Assembly (NCBI RefSeq): GCF_007828865.1
Contig: NZ_VIVK01000001.1
Coordinates: forward strand, 4,650,001-4,714,000
Reading direction: 5' to 3'
Source of the DNA: Kribbella amoyensis
GTDB lineage: Bacteria > Actinomycetota > Actinomycetes > Propionibacteriales > Kribbellaceae
DNA: 64,000 nt
The notes under the pieces are model-generated. The model was given only the letters and a program-made list of their open reading frames with translations. It did no database searches and was not told the origin of the DNA. Within the stretch, counting starts at the first letter, position 1, and every line of letters begins with the position of its first letter. Of this stretch, positions 16,988 to 26,573 are shown piece after piece. A program made the translations under genes and the position numbers.

Positions 16988-17937
16988 ACTCCCCGCCCTC
17001 TCGCATTCGCCCATTGCAGAACTCTGTTCGCCGGGACGACCCCAGACGCGATCGCCAGCGCGAGGTATCCGCGCTTCTCCCCAGGTGCCAGCCGGAGCGC
17101 CCGCAACGCCCACCGCGACGAGTCCGTCCGTCGCCGCAGCGCCGCGTACGCCACCGCCTTCTGGCCGTAGATCCGGGCCAGCCCACGCGGGCTGTTCCGG
17201 ATCACGGCGTGTTTGTCGACCATGTAGTCGAGTGCCTCGATGATCACCGCCCATCGGGTGGTGAAGAAGGAGCCCGGGTGCCAGAGCACCTCGACCAGCG
17301 GCTTGCTCACCACGGCCACCTTCTCGGCGGCCAGTGCGCGCAGCATCCAGTCGTAGTCCTCGGCGTACCCGCCGGGCAGGTCCTCGTCGACCCAGCCGAT
17401 CCGGTCGAACGCGGCCCGGGTCACCACGACGGTGGACGGGTGCGCCTCCATCACCCGGCGGCGGGCCAGCTCGTCCACGGTCACGTCGGCCGGCGCCGGG
17501 ATCCGGATGTGGGTCTGGTCGCCGATCGTGATCCGGATCCCGCAGACCGACAGGCCCGCGTCGGACAGGGTCAGCATGGTGACCTGGCTGCGCAGCTTGT
17601 CCGGCTGCCAGCTGTCGTCGTCGTCGCAGAACGCGAGCAGCTCACCGGCCGACGCGGTCACGCCGCTGTTGCGGGCGCCGGCCAGGCCGGGGTTGCGGGT
17701 GTTGGTGACGACCCGGACCGTCCGCTCGCCGGCCTGGCCGGTGAGCGGCAGGTCGGCGCCGAGCCCGGTCTCCGGTTCGCTCTGGTCGTAGACGACGACC
17801 AGCTCGATCGGCCCGGCGTAGTCCTGGACCGCGATCGAGGTGAGGGCCTTGCGCAACAGTTCGGGCCGGTTCCGGGTCGCGACGACGACACTGACCGGCG
17901 GCGACGCGGTGCTGTGCGGGGCAGGCGGTGTGGTCAT
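16984..17937 (-). CDS. Family 2 glycosyltransferase
   Basis: 317-residue GT-A enzyme. SVVVATRNRPELLRKALTSI opens the nucleotide-binding fold. NPGLAGARNSGVTASAGELL and LAFCDDDDSW supply the DXD-type metal site, and GYAEDYDWMLRALA carries the ED catalytic region. It likely adds one sugar of the repeat unit at the cytosolic face of the membrane. ATG 17937 overlaps the stop of the upstream chain-length gene, and its stop overlaps the next start. Donor and linkage cannot be predicted. Confidence 0.9.
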   Translation of the reverse strand: MTTPPAPHSTASPPVSVVVATRNRPELLRKALTSIAVQDYAGPIELVVVYDQSEPETGLGADLPLTGQAGERTVRVVTNTRNPGLAGARNSGVTASAGELLAFCDDDDSWQPDKLRSQVTMLTLSDAGLSVCGIRITIGDQTHIRIPAPADVTVDELARRRVMEAHPSTVVVTRAAFDRIGWVDEDLPGGYAEDYDWMLRALAAEKVAVVSKPLVEVLWHPGSFFTTRWAVIIEALDYMVDKHAVIRNSPRGLARIYGQKAVAYAALRRRTDSSRWALRALRLAPGEKRGYLALAIASGVVPANRVLQWANARGRGV

Positions 17938-19256
17938 CAGGTACTCCTTCTCAGCACAGCGGGCACGAACCGGCCGCCGGTGAAAGCGAACCGGGTCAGC
18001 AACACGACTCCGTGGATGGTGGCGCCCACCTCGGCACTGCGGTGCACGGCCTGGGCCAGTGCCCGTTGCCGGGTGCGCGGGGTGACGATCAGGACGACGT
18101 GGCCGGCCAGTGCCGCGAGCACCGAACCGGGCTCGCTGGTCACGCCGCCGCCGGTGACCAGGACGGTGCTCGCCTTCGCTCGTCCTTCGGTCGCGGGTCC
18201 GGGGGACGGCACGCTGTCGGTGGCGAGCACGGTGTGGTCGACGACGCGCGCTTCCCGGCCGTGCGACCGGAGCGCGGCCGACAGCTGGTCCGCCGCGGTG
18301 CGTTCGAGGTCGGTGGGCGGGTGGTCCGGCGGCGCGACCATCACGGTGCCGGAGCCGATCCCGAGGACGCCGGTGGTGATCGGGTCCCACGCCCGCGGAC
18401 TCGGCCGGCCGATCCGGTACTGCGGGACGCTGACCACCGAGCCGCCCGGGACCAGGCGGGCCACGTCGGACGGGCTGCCGAGGCGGGACGACCGGAACGC
18501 CGCGATCAGCAGGCCGGCCAGTCCGCCGAGGACGAGGCCCGCGACCGGTGGTACCAACGGGTTGTCGCGGGTCGCGGTGGTGGTACCGCCGATCCGCAGC
18601 ACCTGGCCCGGGTACGCGCTGGTGGTCCGGACCTGGCGGGACTCGGTCTGCCGGGCCGCGATCTGGGCCGCTATCGCCTGCCGGCTGGCCCGCATCTCGG
18701 CGATCTTGCCGGCACTGGCCTTGCCCCGCACGACGGTCTCGTCGAGCCGCGCGTTCAGGGTGGTGATCTGCTGGCCGATCACCTCGACCCGGTCGTCGCG
18801 GCGCGCCTCGAACTCGGCCCGCCGCAGCTGCAGGTACGTCGCGGTCATCGCCGCCGCGCCCTTCTCGGCGGCGACCCGGTTGGTGGACCGATAGGTGACC
18901 TTGAGGACCTTGGTGGTCGGGACCGCGGAGATGTGCGCGTGTGCCTGGATGTTCTGCTCGCCGGTGGCCTTGCGGGCCGCCGCCAGCACCGGTGCGGAGA
19001 TCAGCCGCGACGACTCGGTGTCGATGGTGAACCACTTCGCGCCCTCCTCGCCCTTGCGGGCCAGGTAGAGCGGCGCGTCGGCGACCAACACGGCCGACGT
19101 GGACGAGTACACCTTCGGGGTGCGCGCCATCCAGGCGACGCCGACGATCGCGCCGGCCACGGCACAGACGACGACCGCTGCCAGCCCCCGGCGCATCGCG
19201 CGCAGGTAGGCGGACAGTTCGATGGCGTCGTCGCGCGCCGGCCGGCTGGTCCTCAC
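17937..19256 (-). CDS. Wzz-like chain-length protein (copy 1)
   Basis: 439-residue polysaccharide co-polymerase. A first membrane helix at about 21-41 (LAAVVVCAVAGAIVGVAWMA) is followed by a Wzz-type extracytoplasmic domain with STSAVLVADAPLY and a coiled region. The second helix is at about 230-250 (PPVAGLVLGGLAGLLIAAF). The C-terminal Rossmann-like domain (STVLVTGGGVTSEPGS, HVVLIVTPRTRQ) resembles the kinase domain but has no Walker A. The start is GTG at 19256, overlapping the sulfotransferase stop. Two chain-length genes in one operon is unusual; they may form a mixed complex. Confidence 0.82.
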   Translation of the reverse strand: MRTSRPARDDAIELSAYLRAMRRGLAAVVVCAVAGAIVGVAWMARTPKVYSSTSAVLVADAPLYLARKGEEGAKWFTIDTESSRLISAPVLAAARKATGEQNIQAHAHISAVPTTKVLKVTYRSTNRVAAEKGAAAMTATYLQLRRAEFEARRDDRVEVIGQQITTLNARLDETVVRGKASAGKIAEMRASRQAIAAQIAARQTESRQVRTTSAYPGQVLRIGGTTTATRDNPLVPPVAGLVLGGLAGLLIAAFRSSRLGSPSDVARLVPGGSVVSVPQYRIGRPSPRAWDPITTGVLGIGSGTVMVAPPDHPPTDLERTAADQLSAALRSHGREARVVDHTVLATDSVPSPGPATEGRAKASTVLVTGGGVTSEPGSVLAALAGHVVLIVTPRTRQRALAQAVHRSAEVGATIHGVVLLTRFAFTGGRFVPAVLRRST

Positions 19257-20161
19257 AAGCGCCAACTCGGGGTCGTGCCGAGGATCGTGGTCAGCTCGGC
19301 GTCGGAGGACTCGAACCCGGCCAGCAGTTCCGTCCGCAGCCCGGCCGGCATCGGCTTGCTCGGCCGCGCGTTCGCCTGCTCGACCTTGGCCGGGTGGTGG
19401 ACCGGCAGACCGAGCCACTCCTGCAACCGGGCGAACTGTTCGACCGGCTGGTCGAAGAACCGGTTCGCGTCGATCACGAACACCTGCTCCGGCGACAACG
19501 CCTGCTGGAACCGGACGATCTGCTCGGCGTACCGGCCGCGGCCGACGTACGCGTGGTGCCGGTGGTGGAAGCTCAGGTACGCCGGGTCCTCGCGCATCCG
19601 CTCGACCTCACCGGACAACCGGGCCGGCTCGAGCGCGAGCGCGGTCTCGAAGTCCTCGGTCTCGAACCCGCGGGCCCGCTCGTGCTTGTACGCCGAGAAC
19701 GCCCGCTCGACCGGGTCCCGGACCAGGACGACGATCTTCACGCCGGGCAGGTGCGCCGCGATCCGTTCCGGGGCGAGCGGGTGGAACAGGTAGTACCCGC
19801 TGCTGTCGAACGTCATCGGCGCCCCGGTCCGCCGGGTCCGCGCCGCCGCCACGGCCGCCACCGGGAAGTGGCCCTGGTACCACGACCAGGGCCGGTCGTA
19901 GCCGATGTCGAAGTACCCGATGCCCTTGTGGAACAGGGGTCTGACGATCGCGGGGTGGTCGACCAGCAACCGGTACAGCGTGGTGGTGCCGCAGCGCTGG
20001 GCGCCGACGACGAGGAAGTCCGGCAACATCCGGACGCCCGAGGTGGCCCGGCCGACGGCGCGGGTGGCCTTGCGGATCGCCTCCTGGGTCCCGTCCGGGA
20101 CGATGTCGCGGGTGGACCGCAGGACGGCGGTGCGCTTGGCGGTCAGGCCGGTACTGGTCAT
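19253..20161 (-). CDS. PAPS-dependent sulfotransferase
   Basis: 302-residue cytosolic sulfotransferase of the carbohydrate (heparan N-deacetylase/sulfotransferase-like) type. The 5'-phosphosulfate loop VVGAQRCGTTTLYRLL starts at 51 with the Arg-Cys-Gly-Thr-Thr signature. The 3'-phosphate-binding motif VRDPVERAFSAYKHE is at 147-161. It presumably transfers sulfate from PAPS to a sugar hydroxyl of the polymer or a lipid-linked intermediate. The window also encodes CysD/CysN, an APS kinase and CysQ, a complete PAPS cycle, which is the main reason to assign a sulfated polysaccharide. ATG 20161 overlaps the upstream kinase stop. Confidence 0.92.
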   Translation of the reverse strand: MTSTGLTAKRTAVLRSTRDIVPDGTQEAIRKATRAVGRATSGVRMLPDFLVVGAQRCGTTTLYRLLVDHPAIVRPLFHKGIGYFDIGYDRPWSWYQGHFPVAAVAAARTRRTGAPMTFDSSGYYLFHPLAPERIAAHLPGVKIVVLVRDPVERAFSAYKHERARGFETEDFETALALEPARLSGEVERMREDPAYLSFHHRHHAYVGRGRYAEQIVRFQQALSPEQVFVIDANRFFDQPVEQFARLQEWLGLPVHHPAKVEQANARPSKPMPAGLRTELLAGFESSDAELTTILGTTPSWRL

Positions 20162-21387
20162 CGGGTGGCTCCCTTCGGCGCCGGGGCGGTGATCCGCCGG
20201 CTGTGCCGGGTCAGTGCGTCGAGCACGGTGCGGGTGGTCGGGCGCAGTACCTCGCCCTGCGGGCCCTGACTCCCGATCAGGTAGCGCGCGGCGAGTGAGG
20301 CGAGATAGAGGACCGCGGTCAGGTCCTGCAGGGTCGGCGAACAGTCCGGGTGATGGGTGTACGGACTCGCGAGCGCGGTGTCGACCACGCTGTCCGAGAA
20401 GCCGGCGGCCCGGGTGCTGGTGTGCAGCACGTAGTGGATCCGGTCCAGCCCGGCCGGTACGCCGGTCGCGAACCGCTCCCAGTCCCACAGCTGCAGGCGG
20501 CCGCGCCGGTGGCCGAGATTCCACGGTGCGAAGTCTCCGTGCCACGCCGTCATCCGGATCGCGGTGTCACCGTGCCCGGCCTCGATCCGCGCGAGCGCCT
20601 CCCGGTACGCCGTGCGCTGCCAGTCGTCCTCGATCCGCTTCGCCGTGCCGACCAGGTCGGCCCAGTACACCGTGCCGCCGAGTGCCTCGGATCCCTCGTC
20701 GAACTGGTCGTACAACTCGTCGAGCGGTGCGAGCGGTGGTTGCAGCAGCGGACCACCGGCCGGGCGGATCGCGGTGTCGAGGGCCGAGATCACCAACAGT
20801 TCAAGGCCTTCCCAGGTCCCCAGGTGCAGCAACTCCGGGAGTTCGAGCAGCCGCCAGTCGTGCTGACCTAGACGAGCCAGGTTCGCGCCTTCCTGCTGGA
20901 CCAGGCCGGTGGTGAGTTCGGAGTCGCCGACCTTGACGTAGGCGATGCAGCGGCCGCGTCGGTCGAACACCTGCAGGATCGGCTTCTGGTTGGCGCGGAG
21001 CGAGCCGACGCCCAGCCCGACCACGACCTCGGTCCCGAGCACCGTGGACAGGTGCTGCTCGATCGTGTCGCCCGGAATGCCGACCGGTGTCATCCGGATC
21101 CGGTCGGCGAGCAACCGCTCCGCCCCGACCCGCAGGCCGACCGAACCGGCCAGCCGGATCACCCGCTCCTTGGTGGACAGGGCGCGGCTGAACCGGCGCA
21201 GTCCGCTCGCGGCCGCGGCCGGATGTCCCGCCGGTACGAGCAGCCGGGGCGACGCGCTCGACGGGACGAAGATCAGTTCCCGATCGGCGGACCGGCGGCC
21301 GTGGACCAGGTCGACCGCGTGCCCGGGCCAGAGCCGGGAAACCGTGCTCAGCAAGCGATCCACGGTGGCATCGGCAGCGGAGGTCAT
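20158..21387 (-). CDS. Aminoglycoside-phosphotransferase-like kinase
   Basis: 409-residue protein with the APH/choline-kinase fold in its C-terminal two-thirds. Catalytic HGDFAPWN is at 283-290 and the metal-binding WDWERFATG about 15 residues later. An ATP-site lysine candidate is in CIAYVKVGDSEL. The N-terminal 110 residues have no motif I recognise. In this operon it is more likely to phosphorylate a sugar or polymer precursor, or to have a regulatory role, than to give antibiotic resistance. ATG 21387 overlaps the polymerase stop; its stop overlaps the sulfotransferase start. Confidence 0.8.
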   Translation of the reverse strand: MTSAADATVDRLLSTVSRLWPGHAVDLVHGRRSADRELIFVPSSASPRLLVPAGHPAAAASGLRRFSRALSTKERVIRLAGSVGLRVGAERLLADRIRMTPVGIPGDTIEQHLSTVLGTEVVVGLGVGSLRANQKPILQVFDRRGRCIAYVKVGDSELTTGLVQQEGANLARLGQHDWRLLELPELLHLGTWEGLELLVISALDTAIRPAGGPLLQPPLAPLDELYDQFDEGSEALGGTVYWADLVGTAKRIEDDWQRTAYREALARIEAGHGDTAIRMTAWHGDFAPWNLGHRRGRLQLWDWERFATGVPAGLDRIHYVLHTSTRAAGFSDSVVDTALASPYTHHPDCSPTLQDLTAVLYLASLAARYLIGSQGPQGEVLRPTTRTVLDALTRHSRRITAPAPKGATR

Positions 21388-22763
21388 CGGGCCGCCACCC
21401 CCAGCTGCGCCTCGCGATCCGTCCGCCACATCAGCCCGAGCGCGATCATCAGCGTGAACAGGGGAGACCCCAGCGTGTCGTAGACCATGATCTCGATCAG
21501 GAAGAACAGCAGCACCGCGAGCCCGATGATGGTGACCGGTTCGCGGCTGCGGACGTGTCGGGCGAACCGGACCAGGAAGAAGGCCAGGAACAAGAAGGTC
21601 CCGAGCAGGCCCTGCGCGAACACGACCAGCCACAGGTGTCCCTGGGTCCCGAACGGCGGCACCGCGCACGCCGGGCAGCCCAGCGTCGCGCCACCGGCGA
21701 TCGACCCGAAGCTGCCCTCCACGTCCCGGGTGTTGCCGAAACCGATCAGCGGTGAGCCCTTGACCGTCGACTCGACCGTCTTGAACGCGAGCTCGCCGCG
21801 CCGGTCGTTGCTGTGCTGGTGGGCGAACCGTTCGCTGATCATGCCGGGCAACGGCGAGATCAGGATCGCCACCACCGCGATCGCGGCGACCGGGGCGAGC
21901 CAGACGACGGCGTTGAAGCCGCGCAACCGGATCACCTGCACCACGGCGTACAGCGCGCCGACGACCAGGACGCCCCACAGGCCGCGATTGAGCGAGTACA
22001 CGACCGGGACCGCGGCGACCGCGAGCACCGGCCAGCCGGCGATCCGGCGCCAGCCCGCGTCCTTGCTGAACCAGGAGTACAGGAAGAACGGCAGGAAGAA
22101 GGAGAGGTTCGCGCCCCAGGAGTTCGCGTACGCGAAGGGCGCCCGGGGGCGTGGCTGGGCGAACCCGAGCACGTTCTGGATGTCGGCGGTCGCCGGGTGG
22201 ATCAGCGCGTGCAGGAACCGGTTGTTCGCCACGGACTTCGGCAGCACCAGTTCGAGCAACGAGCTGAACTCGAGGTGCGGCATCAGCACCCCGAGCAGGC
22301 CGCCGAACGCGGTCACCACGAACATGTACGCGAGCAGCCGCACCACCTTGCCGGTCGGCAGGTCCTTGGAGCTGGTGTTGCCGACGTACAAGAGGACGAC
22401 GGTGACCGCGAGGTACCAGCAGAGCCGGTAGCAGAAGGTCAGCAGCGAACCGCCGAGCGGGCCGGTGGTACTGAACGGTGCGTCGGTGGTGAGCATCGTG
22501 CCGCTGACCAGAACGACCACCAGGAAGCCGATCCACCAGCCGAAGCCGCGCGGTGCGAGGACGGTCCGGCGGCTGATCAGCGACCAGGCCATCGGGATCG
22601 CGGCGAGGAAGAAGGCGAAGTCGGCGATGCCGAGCACCCACCACAACGGGAAGCCGAGGAAGAGCGCGGACAGCGGCCAGCTCGCGGACCAGCGACGACG
22701 CCGGCGCGGCGCCACGGCCGCGCTGACAGCGTCAGTGGACGCGACAATGTTGTGTGACGACAA
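21384..22763 (-). CDS. O-antigen ligase/Wzy-like polymerase (copy 1)
   Basis: 459-residue polytopic membrane protein with about 11-12 hydrophobic segments. A large external loop at about 320-375 carries RFAHQHSNDRRGELAFKTVE and SPLIGFGNTRDVEGSFGS, the glycopolymer ligase/polymerase loop. It should join repeat units, or transfer the chain, on the outer face of the membrane. It is the first gene of the eight-gene minus-strand operon ending at 12283. A second homologue is at 51348-52823. Confidence 0.85.
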   Translation of the reverse strand: MSSHNIVASTDAVSAAVAPRRRRRWSASWPLSALFLGFPLWWVLGIADFAFFLAAIPMAWSLISRRTVLAPRGFGWWIGFLVVVLVSGTMLTTDAPFSTTGPLGGSLLTFCYRLCWYLAVTVVLLYVGNTSSKDLPTGKVVRLLAYMFVVTAFGGLLGVLMPHLEFSSLLELVLPKSVANNRFLHALIHPATADIQNVLGFAQPRPRAPFAYANSWGANLSFFLPFFLYSWFSKDAGWRRIAGWPVLAVAAVPVVYSLNRGLWGVLVVGALYAVVQVIRLRGFNAVVWLAPVAAIAVVAILISPLPGMISERFAHQHSNDRRGELAFKTVESTVKGSPLIGFGNTRDVEGSFGSIAGGATLGCPACAVPPFGTQGHLWLVVFAQGLLGTFLFLAFFLVRFARHVRSREPVTIIGLAVLLFFLIEIMVYDTLGSPLFTLMIALGLMWRTDREAQLGVAAR

Positions 22764-23143
22764 CTGGATTCCCCCACCCGTTGCTCCCGAGCACGCGCTG
22801 AGCCCCCCGGCCCGCGTGCTCTCCCCAGACGAGGATAGGTGAAGGGATACGGATCGCCAATGATCGGTGACGATTTCTGCACCTGTCCGTGACGACCGGG
22901 TGGACTTCCCCTCGGGAGCGGGGCCGAAACCGTCACTTTCGGTGATCTGGGCGTGGCCTGAAGTTCTTTGTAACGCGATTTGCTTCCAGGGGCCCGGTTT
23001 ATGCCTTGCAGGGACTGCCGGGCCGTGCTCCGAGGGTGTTTACTGTCCGTCCAAGGGGACCTGGAGGGCTGGGGGGCTGCGCCAGGCATCGGGTGTGTCC
23101 GTTCGGCGGGTCGCGAGGCCGTCCGGGTGGGGGGAGTACGACT
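22764..23143. promoter_or_regulatory. Divergent promoter region
   Basis: 380-bp gap between the minus-strand polysaccharide operon and the plus-strand propeller genes; no coding frame with family support. GTCACTTTCGG at about 22935 followed by GTAACGC at about 22973 recurs with different spacing in the region upstream of the riboswitch (8871 and 8903). No clear -35/-10 pair stands out. It must contain start sites in both directions. Confidence 0.4.
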
Positions 23144-26100
23144 GTGCGCAAGACGCTTTTGTGTGGGCTCACGGCGCTGGTGACGGCGCTGGCGGGCTGG
23201 CTGGTCCTGGTGGGACCGCCGGCGGACGCCGTCCAGGTCAGCCAGGACCGGGTGGTCAGCGACGATCCGGCGAACTGGACGCCGAACGTGCTGGACGGGT
23301 CGGTGAAGTCGATCCAGCAGTTCGGCAACCGGATCCTGATCGGCGGCGTGTTCAGCCAGATCCAGTCCCGCGACGGCACCACCACCTACACCCGGAACAA
23401 CCTGGCCGCGTTCAACGCGACCACCGGTGAGATCGACGCGACGTTCGCGCCGAACCCGGACGGCGAGGTGACCACGATCATCCCGTCCGGCGACGGCACC
23501 ACCGCGTACGTGGCCGGATACTTCAACAACATCAGCGGGGGCGGGTCCGCCAGCCTGGCGAAGATCAACGTGACCACCGGTGCCCGCGTGTCCGGCTTCA
23601 AGCCGCCCAAGCTGGACGGCCGGATCAGGGATCTGCGGCTGTCGAACGGCAGGCTGTGGATCGCCGGTCTGTTCAGCACGGTGGCCGGGAACGCCCGGCC
23701 GGCGCTGGCCACGGTGAACCCGACGACGGGCGCGTACGACCCGTACATGTCGCTGCCGATCGCCGGGCTGCACAACGGCGGTGTCACCACCGTGATGAAG
23801 ATCGACATCACCCCGGACGGCAGCGAACTGGTGGCCATCGGCAACTTCGACACCGTCGGCGGGACCAAGCACCACCAGATCTTCATGCTGAACCTGACCG
23901 GCGCGTCGGCGGCGGTGGAGAACTGGCAGACGAACTTCTACAACACCGCCTGCTCGAGTTCCTTCGACACCTACATGCGCGACCTGGACTTCTCCCCGGA
24001 CGGCTCGTACTTCGTCGTCTCGACGACCGGCGCGTACGGCGGGTCGATGGCCGCCTGCGACTCGACGGCCCGGTGGAACACCAGTGCCCGCGGTTCCGGA
24101 CTGACGGCGCGGTGGATCAACAACACCGGCGGCGACACCACGTACGCGGTCGCCATCACCGGCACGGTGGTCTACACCGGTGGTCACGCCCGCTGGCAGA
24201 ACAACCCGTTCGCCGGGGACACGCCCGGCCAGGGCGCGGTGTCGCGGCCGGGGATCGCGGCGCTCGACCCGGTCAACGGGCTGCCGCTGTCGTGGAACCC
24301 GACCAGGGACCGTGGCGTCGGCGTGTTCGACCTGCTGGCCACGCCCAACGGGTTGTGGGTCGGCTCGGACACCGACCGGATCGGCAACTCCGAGTACCAC
24401 GCCCGGATCGCGTTCTTCCCGCTGACCGGCGGGACCACGATCGCGCCGAACGCCACCCCGACGCTGCCGAACGACATCTACGTCGCGGGCCGGCGGACCG
24501 GCACGATCATCGTCAACTGGGACAACACGCTGAACAAGTCCTTCCACAACGGGACGAGTCCGTCGCCGCTGTCCTCGGTCCCGAACGGCGGGGTGAGCTG
24601 GGGGACGAACCGCGGCGCGTTCATGCTCAACGGGCAGCTGTACGCGGGCTGGTCCAACGGAACCTTCGACCGGCGCAGCTTCGACGGGGCGACGCTGGGC
24701 GCCGCGACGCCGGTGAACACCGCCGACCAGTTGACGAACATGACCACCTGGCACAACAACGAGGTGCCGAACATCACCGGCATGTTCTACGACTCCGGCC
24801 GGATCTACTTCACCCGCTCGGGCAGCAACTCGCTCTTCTACCGGTACTTCACGCCGGAGAGCGACGTGGTCGGCGCGAACGTCTTCACCGCCACCGGAAA
24901 CCTGACCGGGATCAACTTCTCCCAGATGAACGGGATGTTCCTGGCCGGCTCGACGCTGTACTGGGCCCAGTCGACCGACGGTACGCTGCGCCGGGCGACC
25001 TGGAACCCGGCGACCGGCCTCCCGGTCGCCGGCACCGCGCAGACACTGACGACCGGCATCGACTGGCGGGCGCGCACCCTGTTCCTCTACCAGGACGGCG
25101 GCGGCCAGGGCACGAACCAGCTGCCGACCGCCCAGGCCGGAGTTACCTGTACCGACCTGAGCTGCGCGTACTCGTCGACGGGTTCGAGTGACCCGGACGG
25201 CACGATCGCCTCGTACGCGTGGAACTTCGGCGACGGCGCCACCAGCACCGACGCGAACCCGACGCACCGGTACGCGGCCGCCGGGACGTACTCGGTCGCG
25301 CTGACCGTCACCGACAACCGGGGCGGTACGAACACCAAGACCCAGAACGTCACCGTGACCCACGTGAACCAGCTGCCGACAGCCGGCTTCGGCCAGTCCT
25401 GCGACAGCCTCACCTGCGCGTTCGACGGATCCGGGTCCACCGACACCGACGGCACGATCGCCACGTACGCGTGGAACTTCGGCGACAGCACGACGGGCAG
25501 CGGGGCGACCCCGTCGCACACGTACCCGGCGAGCGGGACGTACACCGTCAGCCTGACCGTCACCGACAACGAGGGCGGGACCAACACCACCTCGCACCAG
25601 GTCACGGTGAGTCGGGTGAACCAGGCGCCGACGGCGAGCTTCACCGCGAGCTGCACGGACCTGGCCTGCTCGGTCGACGCGGGCGCCTCGGCCGATCCGG
25701 ACGGCACCCTCACCGGGTACGCCTGGGACTTCGGTGACGGCAACAATGGGACCGGGGCCACGGCATCGCACACGTACGCGGCGGCGGGGACGTACACGAT
25801 CGGGCTGACCGTGACGGACAACGACGGCGTGACCGCTTCGACGACGCGCTCGGTGTCCGTGGTCGACCCGGCCAGGGCGATCGACTTCGTCGGCGCGAAC
25901 CGGGTGAACGCGAACGCCACGACGTTCCCGGTCCAGGTCCCGGCCGGGGTCACCGCCGGTGACGCGCTGCTGCTGTTCTTCGCCGACAACGACCCGGCCC
26001 CGGCGATCACCGGGCCGGCCGGCTGGACGCTCGTCGATACGGTTGCCTCCAGCAACCAGGCGGGCCGGCTCTGGCGGAAGACGGCGACCGCGACCGACGC

Positions 26101-26500
26101 CGGGACCACCGTGCAGGTGACCACCTCGGCACTCACCAAGGCGGACGCCTCACTGCTCGCGTACCGCGGGACGGCGGCGAACCCGATCGCGAATTCCGCC
26201 ACGGCGAGCGAGACGGTGACGCAGGCCGCGCACACCACGCCGACGCTGACCACGTCGACCGTGGGCGGCCGGCTGGTCAGCTACTGGGCCGAGAAGTCCT
26301 CGGCGACGACGACGATGACGGCACCGGCCGGGACCACCGTCCGGGCGAACAGCACCGGCAGCGGGTCGGGCCGGACCACGGCACTCGCCGTGGACAGCAA
26401 CGCCCCCGTGGTCCCGGGGACGGTCGGCGGTCTCACCGCGACGGCCGACTCGGCCAGCGCGCGGGCGCTGATGTTCACCGTCGTGCTGGCGCCGAACTGA
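23144..26500 (+). CDS. Secreted beta-propeller protein with three PKD domains
   Basis: 1118-residue exported protein. The signal peptide ends near residue 28 (PPADA|VQVSQDR). Residues to about 640 are propeller-type repeats (delta-60/DUF5122-like), such as GNRILIGGVFSQIQ and PDGEVTTIIPSGDGTTAYVAG. Three PKD domains at about 657-741, 741-825 and 825-908 each have a Cys pair and the YAWxFGDG motif. A beta-rich domain at about 909-1118, with DALLLFFADNDPAP and SYWAEKSSATTT, recurs in the next two proteins. No sortase signal or C-terminal helix. The GTG at 23144 follows GGGGGAG and begins the signal peptide. Likely an extracellular adhesin or matrix protein. Confidence 0.85.
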   Translation: MRKTLLCGLTALVTALAGWLVLVGPPADAVQVSQDRVVSDDPANWTPNVLDGSVKSIQQFGNRILIGGVFSQIQSRDGTTTYTRNNLAAFNATTGEIDATFAPNPDGEVTTIIPSGDGTTAYVAGYFNNISGGGSASLAKINVTTGARVSGFKPPKLDGRIRDLRLSNGRLWIAGLFSTVAGNARPALATVNPTTGAYDPYMSLPIAGLHNGGVTTVMKIDITPDGSELVAIGNFDTVGGTKHHQIFMLNLTGASAAVENWQTNFYNTACSSSFDTYMRDLDFSPDGSYFVVSTTGAYGGSMAACDSTARWNTSARGSGLTARWINNTGGDTTYAVAITGTVVYTGGHARWQNNPFAGDTPGQGAVSRPGIAALDPVNGLPLSWNPTRDRGVGVFDLLATPNGLWVGSDTDRIGNSEYHARIAFFPLTGGTTIAPNATPTLPNDIYVAGRRTGTIIVNWDNTLNKSFHNGTSPSPLSSVPNGGVSWGTNRGAFMLNGQLYAGWSNGTFDRRSFDGATLGAATPVNTADQLTNMTTWHNNEVPNITGMFYDSGRIYFTRSGSNSLFYRYFTPESDVVGANVFTATGNLTGINFSQMNGMFLAGSTLYWAQSTDGTLRRATWNPATGLPVAGTAQTLTTGIDWRARTLFLYQDGGGQGTNQLPTAQAGVTCTDLSCAYSSTGSSDPDGTIASYAWNFGDGATSTDANPTHRYAAAGTYSVALTVTDNRGGTNTKTQNVTVTHVNQLPTAGFGQSCDSLTCAFDGSGSTDTDGTIATYAWNFGDSTTGSGATPSHTYPASGTYTVSLTVTDNEGGTNTTSHQVTVSRVNQAPTASFTASCTDLACSVDAGASADPDGTLTGYAWDFGDGNNGTGATASHTYAAAGTYTIGLTVTDNDGVTASTTRSVSVVDPARAIDFVGANRVNANATTFPVQVPAGVTAGDALLLFFADNDPAPAITGPAGWTLVDTVASSNQAGRLWRKTATATDAGTTVQVTTSALTKADASLLAYRGTAANPIANSATASETVTQAAHTTPTLTTSTVGGRLVSYWAEKSSATTTMTAPAGTTVRANSTGSGSGRTTALAVDSNAPVVPGTVGGLTATADSASARALMFTVVLAPN

Positions 26501-26573
26501 GAGACAGGAAGGGTCCGCGGTCACGACGGTGACCGCGGACCACCGGGGGAAGGAACGAGACTGGGGATGAGGG

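Noticed and set aside
20158..21387. Antibiotic-resistance phosphotransferase
   Set aside because: The APH fold is clear, but its coupling inside a polysaccharide operon makes resistance an unlikely primary role.
22577..25771. Very long open frame (over 1000 codons) on the minus strand across the polymerase and first propeller genes
   Set aside because: It is Arg/Gly/Val/Asp-rich antisense of two genes with strong domain evidence, and its product has no motif of any family; high GC leaves antisense frames open.
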